In this document: one piece after another, positions 12,069-22,500 of the stretch | Layout of the letters: each line of letters opens with the position of its first letter | How positions within the stretch are numbered: position 1 is the stretch's first letter | Source of the DNA: Sciurus carolinensis | Taxonomy: Eukaryota > Chordata > Mammalia > Rodentia > Sciuridae | DNA: 64,000 nt | Direction of reading: 5' to 3' | Assembly: GCF_902686445.1 (NCBI RefSeq) | Contig: NC_062218.1 | Location: 132,417,241 to 132,481,240, forward strand | Made by a program: the position numbers and the translations under genes | Notes under the pieces: generated by a model | The model's input: only the letters and a program-made list of their open reading frames with translations | The model's database searches: none | What the model was told of the DNA's origin: nothing

Positions 12069-12344
12069 AAGTATTTAACATGGAAATCCAATTGGATAGA
12101 GCATTGTTCAGATAAAGTGAAAATTAATAGAGTGAATTGAGTTCAGAATACCTAGAAATGCTTACTGGCTCAGGACAATTTGCTGATTTGGGACAACAAT
12201 TGACTTATGACTTACAAACTTACGCTCAAATAAGTGCATATGAACAAAGAGCATAGAGAGAATTACCTGCCCAGAGAAAAAACTCTAAACCCCAACCAAA
12301 TTTGGCAGAGGCCAGAGGAAAATTTTTCAGACTTTGTAACAACT

Positions 12345-12925
12345 AACCTCGACAGTGTTGCTTCAAGGATTTGGACATAGCCCTCACCTGTTCAAACAAA
12401 CCCTAGCTAAGGACTTAACAAAATTCATAGATAAAACATTTTTAATTGTTCTTTAATATGTGGATGACATCCTTTATGTGCTACAACACAGGAGAAATAT
12501 CAAGGCATTACAGAGGCTTCCTAGGGATAACTGGGTACTGCAGGCCTTGGGTTCCTGGGTATAGGGAATTAACTAAGCCTCTTTATAGTCTTCTTAAAAA
12601 AACACTCTACACCAAGGAACAACTGCCCCGATGTGAGAACCAAAACATACTAAAGGTTTTTAAAATATCAAAAAGGGGTCTTACTTCAAGCCCCTGTTCT
12701 CAGTTTACCTAAGGAACAAGATTTAACCTGTTTGTCACTGAGAGAAATATAACCCCAAAAATATTCACCCAAAACTGCTGGATAGACAGTCATGGACAAA
12801 TTAGGTCAACAGTCACATATCTCAGTAAGGAACTTAGTATAGTAGCTTCATTCTCAAAAGTATGGAAATCATAGGCCCAGACAGTTTTTTGTGCTAAGCT
12901 AATCTGGTTTGGGGAAGAGATCTAC
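12345..12925 (+). pseudogene. Gammaretrovirus-like (ERV1) pol fragment, broken
   Basis: Remnant of a retroviral reverse transcriptase, palm and connection regions. A YVDD catalytic box is readable around 12458-12469 just after a stop codon, followed by an FLGITGYCR-type connection motif near 12521-12546. Further pol-like sequence continues to about 12925 with frameshifts. It directly abuts the ERVK gag remnant with no protease between them, and its motif style is gamma-like rather than betaretrovirus-like. It is therefore probably a separate element or a recombinant junction. It is non-coding now. Confidence 0.65.
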
Positions 12926-13234
12926 AGGGATAAAGTGCAATTGGTCTTGTTCATATAAATGTGACTGCACTCATATAGTTCTCTTCTGGAAATTATTCTA
13001 CTTCTTAGTTAGAATCTGAATTTCTCTTCAAGGTATTTTCTGTGAAGGAATGAGAGCAAGGGCTTCCCACTCTGCTGTATTGCTGATATTTTTCCTTGAT
13101 AAATCTTTGTGGTTTTTTTGACAGAAGTTTACTTAAAGGTAAGTACAGTCACTTGAGAATTTCACACATGCTATTCAATTTATTCTTAACAAATACTTGT
13201 GCCTTGACAAAACAGAACATTTTATGTTTCTTTC

Positions 13235-13702
13235 TGTTATGGTGCATTAGAAATAAAACACCAGGTCAGTCTTGAAGCACGACATAGGACTTAATACACG
13301 GTAAATACACCATGGCAGGTTGGAAGGGCAGCAAGCAAGTTGCCTCTGCAACCTTTGACCCCTTGCAAAAGGTAGGGTGCACTCTTATAGTATAAAACTG
13401 AAAACCACCAGTAATTCAAAACCATAGCAACACAGGGAGTGGTTCAGAATGATCCAGTAGAGTCAGGGTACATTGCCCAAGGAAAACGGGAACTAAAAAG
13501 AGAACAATATTGATAATACATTGTATAAGAAGAACAGAAACATTTTCCAAGGCTGTGTGTTTCTAAGCAAGGTGTGTGAAGCAGGATCAGGATTGGCAGA
13601 GGTAAATTTTTCTCACGGGAAGAAGCATTTCTTATATGAAATGGAGTCTCATGGTAAAATGGAGTTTGTCTGGTCAAGGCACATATATCCTAACCCATAA
13701 CA
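13235..13702 (-). mobile_element. LTR, minus strand
   Basis: TG...CA ends. Shares landmarks with 9771-10322, such as catggagtctcatgg-like text before its right end. Part of the insertion block in the left arm. I found no clear target duplication. Confidence 0.6.
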
Positions 13703-13858
13703 TTCCCACAGGTAAGAACAACCCATTAGAAGGACTTCCAGGTGACTGAAGACTTCAGTTCTCACTCCCAAACTTTTTAAAGGAAGATTGTTTTAACTAT
13801 ACTTCAGCAAACTTTACATTGTAATTATTTTGATACTTAGTAAATTAAGGCAGAGTAT

Positions 13859-14180
13859 TGTAAGCTCAGTGGGCACCGTTAGCGGCCAAATAAGATCGGA
13901 AGAAAGCGGTCAAGCAAGCTTTATTGGAATTTGGCTCTCGGGTGAAATTCCCAGAGTTCCCAGGGGTACAGCTCAAGTAGGGACCCAGAGAAAATCACAC
14001 GTGGCCCTGGCTGCCCAGGGTTTTTATAGACCGGGATGGAAGGGGGTCCTGCTGAGTGACAGGTGGATGTGAAGGGTCAGTGGAATTTTCTAGCCCCCTT
14101 GATGATCACCTTTGGAGGGCTGGCCTTTGTTCCAGCTGCTCAGCTCTGCCCTCTACAGTCTCCTAAATTCCGACCTAACA
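13859..14180 (-). mobile_element. Solo LTR, probably ERVK type
   Basis: Reverse-oriented with TG...CA ends; the sense 3' end resembles that of the LTR at 40827-41246. The flanking hexamers gagtat and ggtatt are only partly alike. Contains ctttatt, the reverse of an AATAAA signal, near 13918-13925. Confidence 0.6.
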
Positions 14181-14512
14181 GGTATTTTTTAATTGGTTCT
14201 TCTTTTTTTTTTTTTGCTTTTATATGAATATTTATTTATTTATTTATTTATTTTTTTTTTTTATTTATTGTGAACAAATGGGATACATGTTCTTTCTCTG
14301 TTTGTACATAGAGTAAAGGCATACCATTTGTGTAATCATACGTTTACATAGGGTGATGTTGGTTGATTCATTCTGTTATTTTTTCCCCTTCCCCCCACCC
14401 CTCCCATCCCTCTTTTCCCTCTATACAGTCCTTCCTTCCCCCATTCTTGCCCCCCTCCCTAACCCTCACTCTAACCCTAAAACTAACCCCTCCCACACCC
14501 CATTATGTATCA

Positions 14513-17285
14513 TCATCCACTTATCAGCGAGATCATTCTTCCTTTGGTTTTTTGAGATTGGCTTATCTCACTTAGCATGATATTCTCCAATTTCGTCCAT
14601 TTGCTTGCAAATGCCATAATTTTATCATTCTTTATGGCTGAGTAATATTCCATTGTATATATATGCCACAGTTTCTTTATCCATTCATCAACTGAAGGGC
14701 ATCTAGGTTGGTTCCACAATCTGGCTATGGTGAATTGAGCAGCAATGAACATTGATGTGGCTGTATCTCTGTAGTATGCTGATTTTAAGTCCTTTGGGTA
14801 TAGGCCAAGGAGTGGGATAGCTGGGTCAAATGGTAGTTCCATTCCAAGTTTTTTAAGGAATCTCCATACTGCCTTCCAGAGTGGTTGCACTAATTTGCAA
14901 CCCCACCAGCAATGTATGAGTGTACCTTTTTCCCCACATCCTCGCCAACACCTGTTGTTGCTTGTGTTTTTGATAATCGCCATTCTGATTGGGGTGAGAT
15001 GGAATCTTAGGGTGGTTTTGATTTGCATTTCTTTTATTACTAGAGATGTTGAACATTTTTCCATATGTTTGTTGATTGTTTGTAGGTCTTCTTCTGTGAA
15101 GTGTCTGTTCATTTCCTTAGACCATTTGTTGATTGGATTATTTGTAGTCTTGGTGTTGAGTTTTTTGAGTTCTTTATAGATTCTGGAGATTAGTGCTCTA
15201 TCTGAAGTGTGATTGGAAAAGATTTTCTCCCACTCTGTAGGTTCTTTCTTCACATTGCTGATAGTTTCCTTTGCTGAGAGAAAGCTTTTTAGTTTGAATC
15301 TATCCCAGTTGTTGATTCTTGCTTTTATTTCTTGTGCTATGGGAGTCCTGTTGAGGAAGTCTGGTCCTAAGCCGACATGTTGAAGATCTGGACCTACTTT
15401 TTCTTCTATAAGATGCAGGGTCTCTGGTCTGATTCCAAGGTCCTTAATCCATTTTGAGTTTAGTTTTGTGCACGGTGAGAGATATGGGTTTATTTTCATT
15501 TTGTTGCATATGGATTTCCAGTTTTCCCAGCACCATTTATTGAAGAGGCTATCTTTTCTCCATTGCATATTTTTGGCCCCTTTGTCTAGTATGAGGAAAT
15601 TATATTTGTTTGGGTTTGTGTCCGTGTCCTCTATTCTGTACCATTGATCTACCTGTCTATTTTGGTACCAATACCATGCCGTTTTTGTTACTATTGCTTT
15701 GTAGTACAGTTGAAGTTCAGGTATTGCAATACCCCCTGCTTCATTTTTCCTGCGAAGGATTGCTTTAGCAATTCTGGGTTTCTTATTCTTCCAGATGAAT
15801 TTCATGATTGCTTGTTCTACTTCTGTAAGGTACATCATTGGGATTTTAATTGGAATTGCATTGAATCTGTATAGCACTTTTGGTAGTATGGCCATTTTGA
15901 CAATATTAATTCTGCCTATCCAGGAACATGGGAGATCTTTCCATCTTCTAAGGTGTTCCTTAATTTCTTTCTTTAGTGTTCTGTAGTTCTCATTGTAGAG
16001 GTCTTTCACCTCTTTTGTGAGATTGATTCCCAAATACTTTATTTTTTTCGAAGCTATTGTGAATGGGGTAGTTTTCCTAACTTCTCTTTCTGAAGATTCA
16101 TCGCTTATGTATAAAAATGCATTGGATTTATGAGCATTGATCTTGTATCCTGCTACTTTACTGAATTCACTTATGAGTTCTAAGAGTTTTCTGGTGGAAT
16201 TTCCTGGTTCCTCTAAGTATATAATCATATCATCAGCAAATAGGGATAGTTTGAGTTCTTCTTTTCCAATTCGTATCCCTTTAATTTCTTTGGTCTGTCT
16301 AATTGCTCTGGCTAGAGTTTCAAGGACGATATTGAATAGGAGTGGTGAGAGAGGGCATCCCTGCCTTGTTCCAGATTTTAGGGGGAATGCTTTCCGTTTT
16401 TCACCATTAAGAATAATATTAGCCATGGGCTTAGCATAGATGGCCTTTACAATGTTAAGGAACGTTCCCTCTATCCCTATTTTTTCTAGTGTTTTGAGCA
16501 TGAAGGGGTGCTGTATTTTATCAAATGCTTTTTCTGCATCTATTGAAATAATCATGTGATTCTTGACTTTAAGTCTGTTGATATGGTGAATTACATTTAT
16601 TGATTTCCTGATGTTGAACCAACCTTGCATCCCTGGGATGAAACCCACTTGATCATGGTGCACTATCTTTTTAATACATTTTTGTATGCGATTTGCTAAA
16701 ATTTTGTTGAGAATTTTTGCGTCGATGTTCATTAAGGATATTGGTCTGAAATTTTCTTTCCTCGATGTGTCTCTGTCTGGTTTAGGTATCAGGGTAATAT
16801 TGGCTTCATAGAATGAGTTTGGGAGGGTTCCCTCCTCTTCTATTTCATGGAATACTTTGAAGAGTATTGGAATGAGCTCTTCTTTAAAGGTTTTGTAGAA
16901 CTCGGCTGAGAAACCATCAGGTCCTGGACTTTTCTTTGTTGGTAGGCTTTTGATGACTTCTTCTATTTCATTACTTGAAATTGGTCTATTTAAATTGTGT
17001 ATGTCCTCCTCGTTTAGTTTAGGCAATTCATAGGTCTCTAGAAACTTGTTGATATCTTCAAAATTTTCTATTTTGTTGGAATATAGATTTTCAAAATAGC
17101 TTCTAATTATGTTTTGTATTTCAGTCGAGTCTGTTGTGATATTTCCTTGTTCATTCCGAATTTTGGTGATTTGGGTTTTCTCTCGTCTTCTCTTTGTTAG
17201 TGTGGCTAAAGGTTTATCAATTTTGTTTATTTTTTCGAAGAACCAACTATTTATTTTGTCAATTTTTTGTATTGTTTCTTTCGTT
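14513..17285 (-). pseudogene. L1 ORF2p, reverse transcriptase and C-terminal part
   Basis: The C-terminal two thirds of the L1 ORF2 protein. From an internal methionine at 17026 it is open for 837 residues, and the frame continues upstream to about 17285. The reverse transcriptase core includes the FADD catalytic box (reverse complement near 16225-16240). A cysteine-histidine cluster near the C-terminus ([12 protein letters not shown]... ending HCWWGC, near 14905-14960) is the zinc-knuckle-like region typical of ORF2p. In an active L1 this enzyme copies L1 RNA at the nicked chromosome. It is separated from the endonuclease by frameshifts, one of them near 17286 where one A is missing compared with the copy at about 58475. 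Confidence 0.9.
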
Positions 17286-17389
17286 CAATTTCGTTGATTT
17301 CAGCTCTGAGTTTAACTATTTCCTGTCTTCTACTACTTTTGGTGTTGGTCTGTTCTTCTTTTTCTAGGGCTTTGAGCTGTAGTGTTAGG

Positions 17390-18355
17390 TCATTTATTTT
17401 TTTGAGTTTTACTTCTTTTATTAAATGTGCTCCATGAAATAAATCTTCCTCTAAGTACCGCTTTCATAGTGTCCCAGAGATTTTGATATGATGTTTCTTT
17501 GTTCTCGTTTACCTCTAAGAATTTTTTAATTTCCTTCCTAATATCTTCTGTTATCCATTCATCATATAATAGCATATTGTTTAATCTCCAGGTGTTGTAA
17601 TAATTTCTGTTTTTTGCTCTTTCATTTATTTCTAGTTTCAATCCATTATGGTCTGATAAAATACAAGGAAGTGTCTCTATCTTCTTGTATTTACTAACAT
17701 TAGCTTTGTGGCATAATATATGGTCTATTTTAGAGAAGGATCCATGTGCTGCTGAGAAGAAAGTGTATTCACTCTTCATTGGATGGTATATTCTATAAAT
17801 GTCTGTTAAGTCTAAATTATTGATTGTGTTATTGAGATCTATGGTTTCTTTGTTCAATTTTTGTTTGGAAGATCTGTCCAGTGGTGAGAGAGGCGTGTTA
17901 AAATCACCTAGTATTATTGTATTGTGGTCTATTTGGTTTCTGAGATTGAGAAGGATTTGTTTGACATACATGGGTGAGCCACTGTTTGGGGCATAGATAT
18001 TTATGATTGTTATGTCTTGCTGATTTATGGTTCCCTTAAGCATTATGAAATGTCCTTCTTTATCCCTTCTGATTAACTTTGGCTTGAAGTCCACTTTATC
18101 TGAAATGAGGATGGATACCCCAGCTTTTTTGCTGGGTCCATGTGCATGGTAAGTTTTTTCCCATCCTTTCACCTTTAGTCTATGGGTATCTCTTTCTAAG
18201 AGATGAGTCTCTTGCAGGCAACATATTGTTGGATCTTTCTTTTTTATCCAATCTGCCAGTCTATGTCTTTTGATTGATGAATTCAGGCCGTTAATATTCA
18301 GGGTTATTATTGAGATATGATTTGTATTCCCGGTCATTTGACTCATTTTATTCAT
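17390..18355 (-). pseudogene. L1 ORF2p, endonuclease part
   Basis: The N-terminal 321 residues of ORF2p, forming the APE-like endonuclease that nicks target DNA. Conserved active-site motifs are all present: LNINGLNS near the start, QETHL, IYAPNSGS, GDFNTPLS and SDHNG. The frame ends at a stop inside an A-rich run near 17390-17400. The following codons of ORF2 can be read in another frame, so this is an indel rather than a natural end; a normal ORF2p is about 1,275 residues. The start ATG lies about 50 bp after the ORF1 stop, the usual L1 spacing. Confidence 0.9.
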
Positions 18356-18406
18356 TTATTTGCTTATTTTTGACACAACTTGGTTCCTCTTTATTTGAGA
18401 GTTCCT

Positions 18407-19420
18407 TTAGGATATCTCCTCCCTTTGCTGATTTGCTTCTTTGTTTTTCATATCTTCTTCATGGAATATTTTGCTGAGAATGTTCTGTAATGCTGGCTTT
18501 CTTTTTGTATATTCTTTTAGCTTTTGTTTATCATGGAAGGATTTTATTTCGTCATCAAATCTGAAGGTAAGTTTTGCTGGGTATAAGATTCTTGGTTGGC
18601 ATCCATTTTCTTTTAGGGCTTGAAAAATGTTATTCCAGGCCCTTCTAGCTTTTAGGGTCTGGATTGAAAAATCTGCTGATATCCATATTGGCTTCCCCCT
18701 GAATGTAATTTGGTTCTTTTCTCTCACAGCCTTTAAGATTCTGTCTTTATTTTGTATGTTAGGTATTTTCATTATAATGTGCCTTGGTGTGGGTCTGTTG
18801 TAATTTTGTGTATTTGGAGTCCTGTAAGCCTCTTGAACTTGATTTTCCATTTCGTTCTTCAGATTTGGGAAATTTTCTGAAATTATCTCATTGAATAGGT
18901 TGTGCATTCCTTTGGTTTGTTTCTCTAAGCCTTCCTCAATCCCAATAATTCTCAAATTTGGCCTTTTCATGATATCCCATAGTTCTTGGAGATTCTGTTC
19001 ATGATTTCTTACCATCTTCTCTGTTTGTTCGACTTTGTTTTCGAGGTTAAATATTTTGTCTTCAATATCTGAGGTTCTGTCTTCCAGGTGTTCTATCCTA
19101 TTGGTTGTGCTTTCTATGGAGTTCTTAATTTGGTTTATTGTTTCCTTCATTTCAAGGATTTCTGTTTGGTTTTTTTTCAATATCTCTAACTCTTTATTGA
19201 AATGGTCTTTTGCTTCCTGTATTTGCTCTTTTAACTGTCTATTGGTGCGTTCATTCAATGCCTGCATTTGCTCTTTCATTTCATCGTTTGCTTCCCTTAT
19301 CATGTTAATTATGTACATTCTGAACTCCCTTTCTGACATTTCTTCTGCCATGCTGTCATTGGATTTTATTGATATAACATCCAGATTTGTTTGAGGCATT
19401 TTCTTCCCTTGTTTTCTCAT
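18407..19420 (-). CDS. L1 ORF1p, intact
   Basis: 337-residue RNA-binding and nucleic-acid chaperone protein of L1, which packages L1 RNA in cytoplasmic particles. Layout: a short basic N-terminus (MRKQGKK), a long heptad-rich coiled coil at about residues 40-150 (used for trimer formation), an RRM-like core containing RPNLRIIGIEEG at about 155-165, and a basic C-terminal domain with ARRAWNNIFQALKE. Length and domain order are normal for mammalian L1, and there is no stop or frameshift. The copy at 56366-57368 is a frameshifted relative. It is a transposon gene and not a host gene. Confidence 0.93.
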   Translation of the reverse strand: MRKQGKKMPQTNLDVISIKSNDSMAEEMSEREFRMYIINMIREANDEMKEQMQALNERTNRQLKEQIQEAKDHFNKELEILKKNQTEILEMKETINQIKNSIESTTNRIEHLEDRTSDIEDKIFNLENKVEQTEKMVRNHEQNLQELWDIMKRPNLRIIGIEEGLEKQTKGMHNLFNEIISENFPNLKNEMENQVQEAYRTPNTQNYNRPTPRHIIMKIPNIQNKDRILKAVREKNQITFRGKPIWISADFSIQTLKARRAWNNIFQALKENGCQPRILYPAKLTFRFDDEIKSFHDKQKLKEYTKRKPALQNILSKIFHEEDMKNKEANQQREEIS

Positions 19421-20933
19421 ATTGTTCAGGTATCAGTGGACTGCAGAGATGTTGCAGATTTCCTCTATTGACTTATAATGTCCCTGAAGATTGCTAGTGT
19501 ATCCCCTCTTATCCTGCAGTAGCCTGAAGTCTTAGAGGAAGTTGATACTTCGGTGTTCCCCTAGGTAGCTGCCTCTCTAGGGGTGGTGGTCTTCAGGTGG
19601 GGTATATTCCCTGCTAGAGGGCAGAGGTGCCTCTACTTGTTGACCAATGGTCATCCAAAGGGGAACTAGACTGCGGGCTGAGGCAATGCCTGTTTGGGCC
19701 TGTGTCTCTGGTTTTACCGTCTTTGTGGGAAAACCTCACTCGGCGGGGAAGACCCACCCGGTGGGGAGGTCTCGCTAGTCCGTTCCCCTCCTAGAGGTTC
19801 CCCTCAGTCCACAACTACCGCCTGGGCAGGGCAGCCTTCCCAAGCAACGTTTCCAGGGGCCTGGACCTACCTCCTGGGCTTGGGAGCCCTGCCCTTTGCA
19901 GACGAGTCTCCTTAGGTGGCCCCTCCTCAGAGAGCTGCCCGAAGTCCTGGAACCTTCGCTCCACCCCTCAGCTGGTCTCTGTGTAGCTCTCCTGGGCCTG
20001 GGAGCCTCACCCTTCGTAGACGAGTCTCCTTAGGTTGTCCCTTCTTAGAGAAGTTGCCCGAAGTCCTGGAACCTTCACTTCGCCCCTCAGCTTGTCTCTG
20101 TGTAGTTCATTCAAGAAAAGGTGCCTAGGTCCCTGGACCGGACCTTGCTATGCACCTAATCGCCTGGCTATGCGACCCGCCCTCTGACCAGTCACTTGGA
20201 GCCTCGTACATATGTTCCAAGCCCCAGTGACCTGTCGCTCGTCTCTTCCTCCAGACAGCCACCCAGTGCTCTGTGTGGGCGCTTGGAGACCAAGCCACTC
20301 ACTGCGTACCTCCACCTCCTCTGGGCAGTCCCCTCCTCGTTGCTCAGGCGGTTGCTGGATCCAAACAACTCGCCGCCTGGGCAGGGCAGCCTTCGCAGGC
20401 AACGTTCTCTTTCTCTGGCAGCCACTCTTTCTCTGGCAGCCGCTGGAGCCCTGGCAGATAGCTTCAAAACCAAGCAGTGTGTCGCGCAACCTCCTTTGCA
20501 AAGTTCCCCGCTTTCCGAGTTCACTGCTCCAGCGGGGGAGGTGTGACTTGCCACCTGGGCAGGGCAGCCTTTGCAGGCAACGTTCCCAGGGGCCCGGACC
20601 TCCCTCCTGGGCTTGGGAGCCTCACCCTTCGCAGACGAGTCTCCTTAGGTTAGAGAATCTGCCCGCGGTCCTGGAAACTTCAATCCGCCATTTTTCGCTC
20701 CGCTACGCTGTCCGTGTTTACCGCTCTGGCGGGGGAGGGGCGACCTGCCGAGTCACTCTACTTCACAAAGTTCCCTGCGTCCCGGGGCTACTGCCCCATC
20801 AGGGACGCCTCCCCTATGGGAGAGACTCACCCGGCGGCTTTGAGGTGGTCCCAAGTCACTATCTCCTCTTTTGAATCTTGAGTCCTGGAGCAACATGAAA
20901 TGCAGCCGCCCTCTAGTCCGCCATCTTGAACCC
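19421..20933 (-). promoter_or_regulatory. L1 5' UTR / internal promoter, GC- and CpG-rich
   Basis: About 1.5 kb of GC-rich sequence in sharp contrast to the AT-rich surroundings. A module containing cctgggcagggcagcctt recurs near 19820, 20375 and 20550. A second module, cagacgagtctccttaggt, recurs near 19895, 20015 and 20630. The 5' UTR is therefore built partly from repeated units. Several ORFs of 60-220 residues here overlap in all frames and reflect high GC rather than proteins. Confidence 0.85.
20918..20928 (-). promoter_or_regulatory. YY1-type site at the L1 5' end
   Basis: CAAGATGGCGG on the minus strand, about 5 bases inside the L1 5' end. In human L1 a YY1 site at the same place directs transcription to start at the first base. 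The same motif is kept in the inverted 5' tip at about 56204-56214. Confidence 0.7.
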
Positions 20934-20988
20934 GGTTCTTCTTTATACATGACAGTAGAATCCATTTTGATAAAATTATACAAGCATG

Positions 20989-21209
20989 AATTTTGGATGG
21001 GGCACAGGGGGCAGGGGAGGATGTATGGGGGTGGGAAAGATGGTGGAATGAGATGGACGTTATTACCCTATGTGTATAACGGCAGGAATGGTGTGACTGC
21101 ATTGTGTATAACCAGAGAAATGAAAAGTTGTGCTCCATTTGTGTGCATTGAGTCAAAATGCATTCTGCTGTCATGTATAACTAATTAGAATAAATAAAAA
21201 TAAGTTATA
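20989..21209 (+). mobile_element. Short L1 3' end insertion with perfect target duplication
   Basis: 221-bp plus-strand L1 tail: G-rich tract, conserved end and A-rich terminus. A perfect 17-bp direct repeat, aaaattatacaagcatg, flanks it at 20972-20988 and 21210-21226, indicating a recent 5'-truncated insertion. Confidence 0.9.
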
Positions 21210-21228
21210 AAAATTATACAAGCATGGA

Positions 21229-22000
21229 ATATCCTTGATAATTCTTGACACAATTTTATGACCAATACACAATTAATATTTGTAAATACAGAAGATAATG
21301 TGGATTCTGTGATTGTTAAGTGTGGTGTGGTGTGTGTATATTAATTAATCCAAGTATAACACTCACTTATTCCAGTCTTCTGTAAACATACCTCCTTTGG
21401 TCTTATTCTATCAATTGCTGAGAGAGATAGGTTAAAATATTCCACTATACTAGAGATTTTTCTATTTCTTCATTTCTGTCAATTTTTAAATTTTATACTT
21501 TGAGGTTATTAGATTAATACAAATTTAATATGTTATATTTTCCAGGTGAATTGACTAATTATCTCAATATATTTCTACTTCTCTGTTGTAATGTTTCTTA
21601 CCTTAAAATCTCTTTTGCCAGGACTAGTAAAATGACACATGATTTCTTTTGGTTAATGTTTGTATGGCATATTGGCATATACAATTTTAAGTTGGAATTG
21701 TTCCCTTGCAGTAATTTAAATATGTTTTCCAGCATATTTGACAAAAAAGTCAGCCATTATTCTTCAGTATGAGTATTGATGGTACCTATTCTGTCTTCAA
21801 CTTTCTAACATGCAGGTAAATGCATTTACTGGATGTATAATTTTAGTTTATTATTTTTCAGTTCTAAAATGTCCTTTTGAGTTTTTAAAAATAGATCCCA
21901 ATTCTCTAGTAAAAAAGTCAGCTAAACTCCCAAGTCTTTTAGTCTCTGTTTTATACCCCGTTTATCACCTCATGAGTCCCATACTAGTATTTTTAATTTT
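21229..22000 (-). mobile_element. Old L1 remnant shared by both arms
   Basis: AT-rich, minus-strand L1-like sequence (for example ttttgccaggactagtaaaatg). Its inverted counterpart at about 52080-53590 is longer, so this copy has internal deletions or the right copy has gains. It predates the duplication. Confidence 0.55.
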
Positions 22001-22005
22001 TTTTC

Positions 22006-22082
22006 AGTGCCGGTCATTGGACCCAGTACTTCATGCATACCTGAAAAGTGCTCTACCATTGAGTTATACTTACCGGCCCATT
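22006..22082 (-). mobile_element. ID SINE fragment, shared with the right arm
   Basis: Reverse ID-like unit (cattggacccagtacttcat to gagttatacttaccggcc). Its counterpart is at 51930-52018, so it predates the duplication. Confidence 0.65.
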
Positions 22083-22330
22083 CTAGTCATTAATCAACAG
22101 ACACCTCAAGGGGAAATCCCCTTAGCACACTTCCCTTTTTTTATAGTTCTGACTCCTAACTTCTGCCTCTTTTAACATCTTTCTGATACTTTCAAATCAG
22201 CTTTTATTATTGATTATTTCTAAACTACAAAGTGTTATGGTTGGAAAAAATTTTATTTTTTATTTAATTTTCCCTAATTATGCAAAACATTTATTTGATA
22301 TCAAAGTCAAAACTATCATTGATATGCATT

Positions 22331-22500
22331 AAAGATTGAATGTTTATGTCTCCCCCAAATTCACATGTTGAAGTTCTAATATCCAGTATGGCTGTATTTG
22401 GGAGGAGAAAGTAAATAAGGTTAAATGAGTTCCTAAGCATGGGACCCTGATATGATAGGATTTGTGTCCTTTAGAAGTAGAGACACTAGAGAGAGCTATT
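22331..22500 (+). mobile_element. MaLR-type LTR fragment, shared with the right arm
   Basis: Contains the cccccaaattcacatgttga and tttgtgtcctttagaagtag landmarks of MLT1/MST-like LTRs. The inverted counterpart lies at about 51540-51700. Confidence 0.6.

Larger units (their letters stand above)
9616..12340 (+). pseudogene. ERVK gag remnant, interrupted and degraded
   Basis: Downstream of the primer site an ATG-started reading frame at 9616 resembles a betaretrovirus-like Gag matrix start. It is cut at 9770 by an inserted LTR. Gag-like, stop-containing sequence resumes about 10800-11670, with a capsid-like stretch near 11610-11660, and again at 12069-12340, where a QFADLGQQLTYDLQ-type capsid segment can be read near 12175-12225. 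Three LTR insertions (9771-10448, 10493-10790, 11675-12068) and multiple stops make it non-functional. No protease or matching betaretrovirus pol follows. The Gag assignment rests on family resemblance and is weaker for the middle block than for the ends. Confidence 0.55.
14206..20933 (-). mobile_element. Full-length L1 retrotransposon
   Basis: Complete element on the minus strand: 5' UTR (19421-20933), ORF1 (18407-19420), ORF2 in two frames (14513-18355), then a 3' UTR with a G-rich tract and a T-rich left end (the reverse of poly-A). An 11-bp target duplication, ggttcttcttt, brackets it at 14195-14205 and 20934-20944. It is about 6.7 kb, the normal length for L1. ORF1 is intact and ORF2 is frameshifted, so it cannot move on its own but is young. 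It is absent from the right arm, so it arrived after the duplication. Confidence 0.95.

Noticed and set aside
20148..20874. Several overlapping ORFs of 60-220 residues in the GC-rich block on both strands
   Set aside because: They lie in the L1 5' UTR, where stop codons are rare because of base composition. No known L1 protein maps here in these frames.
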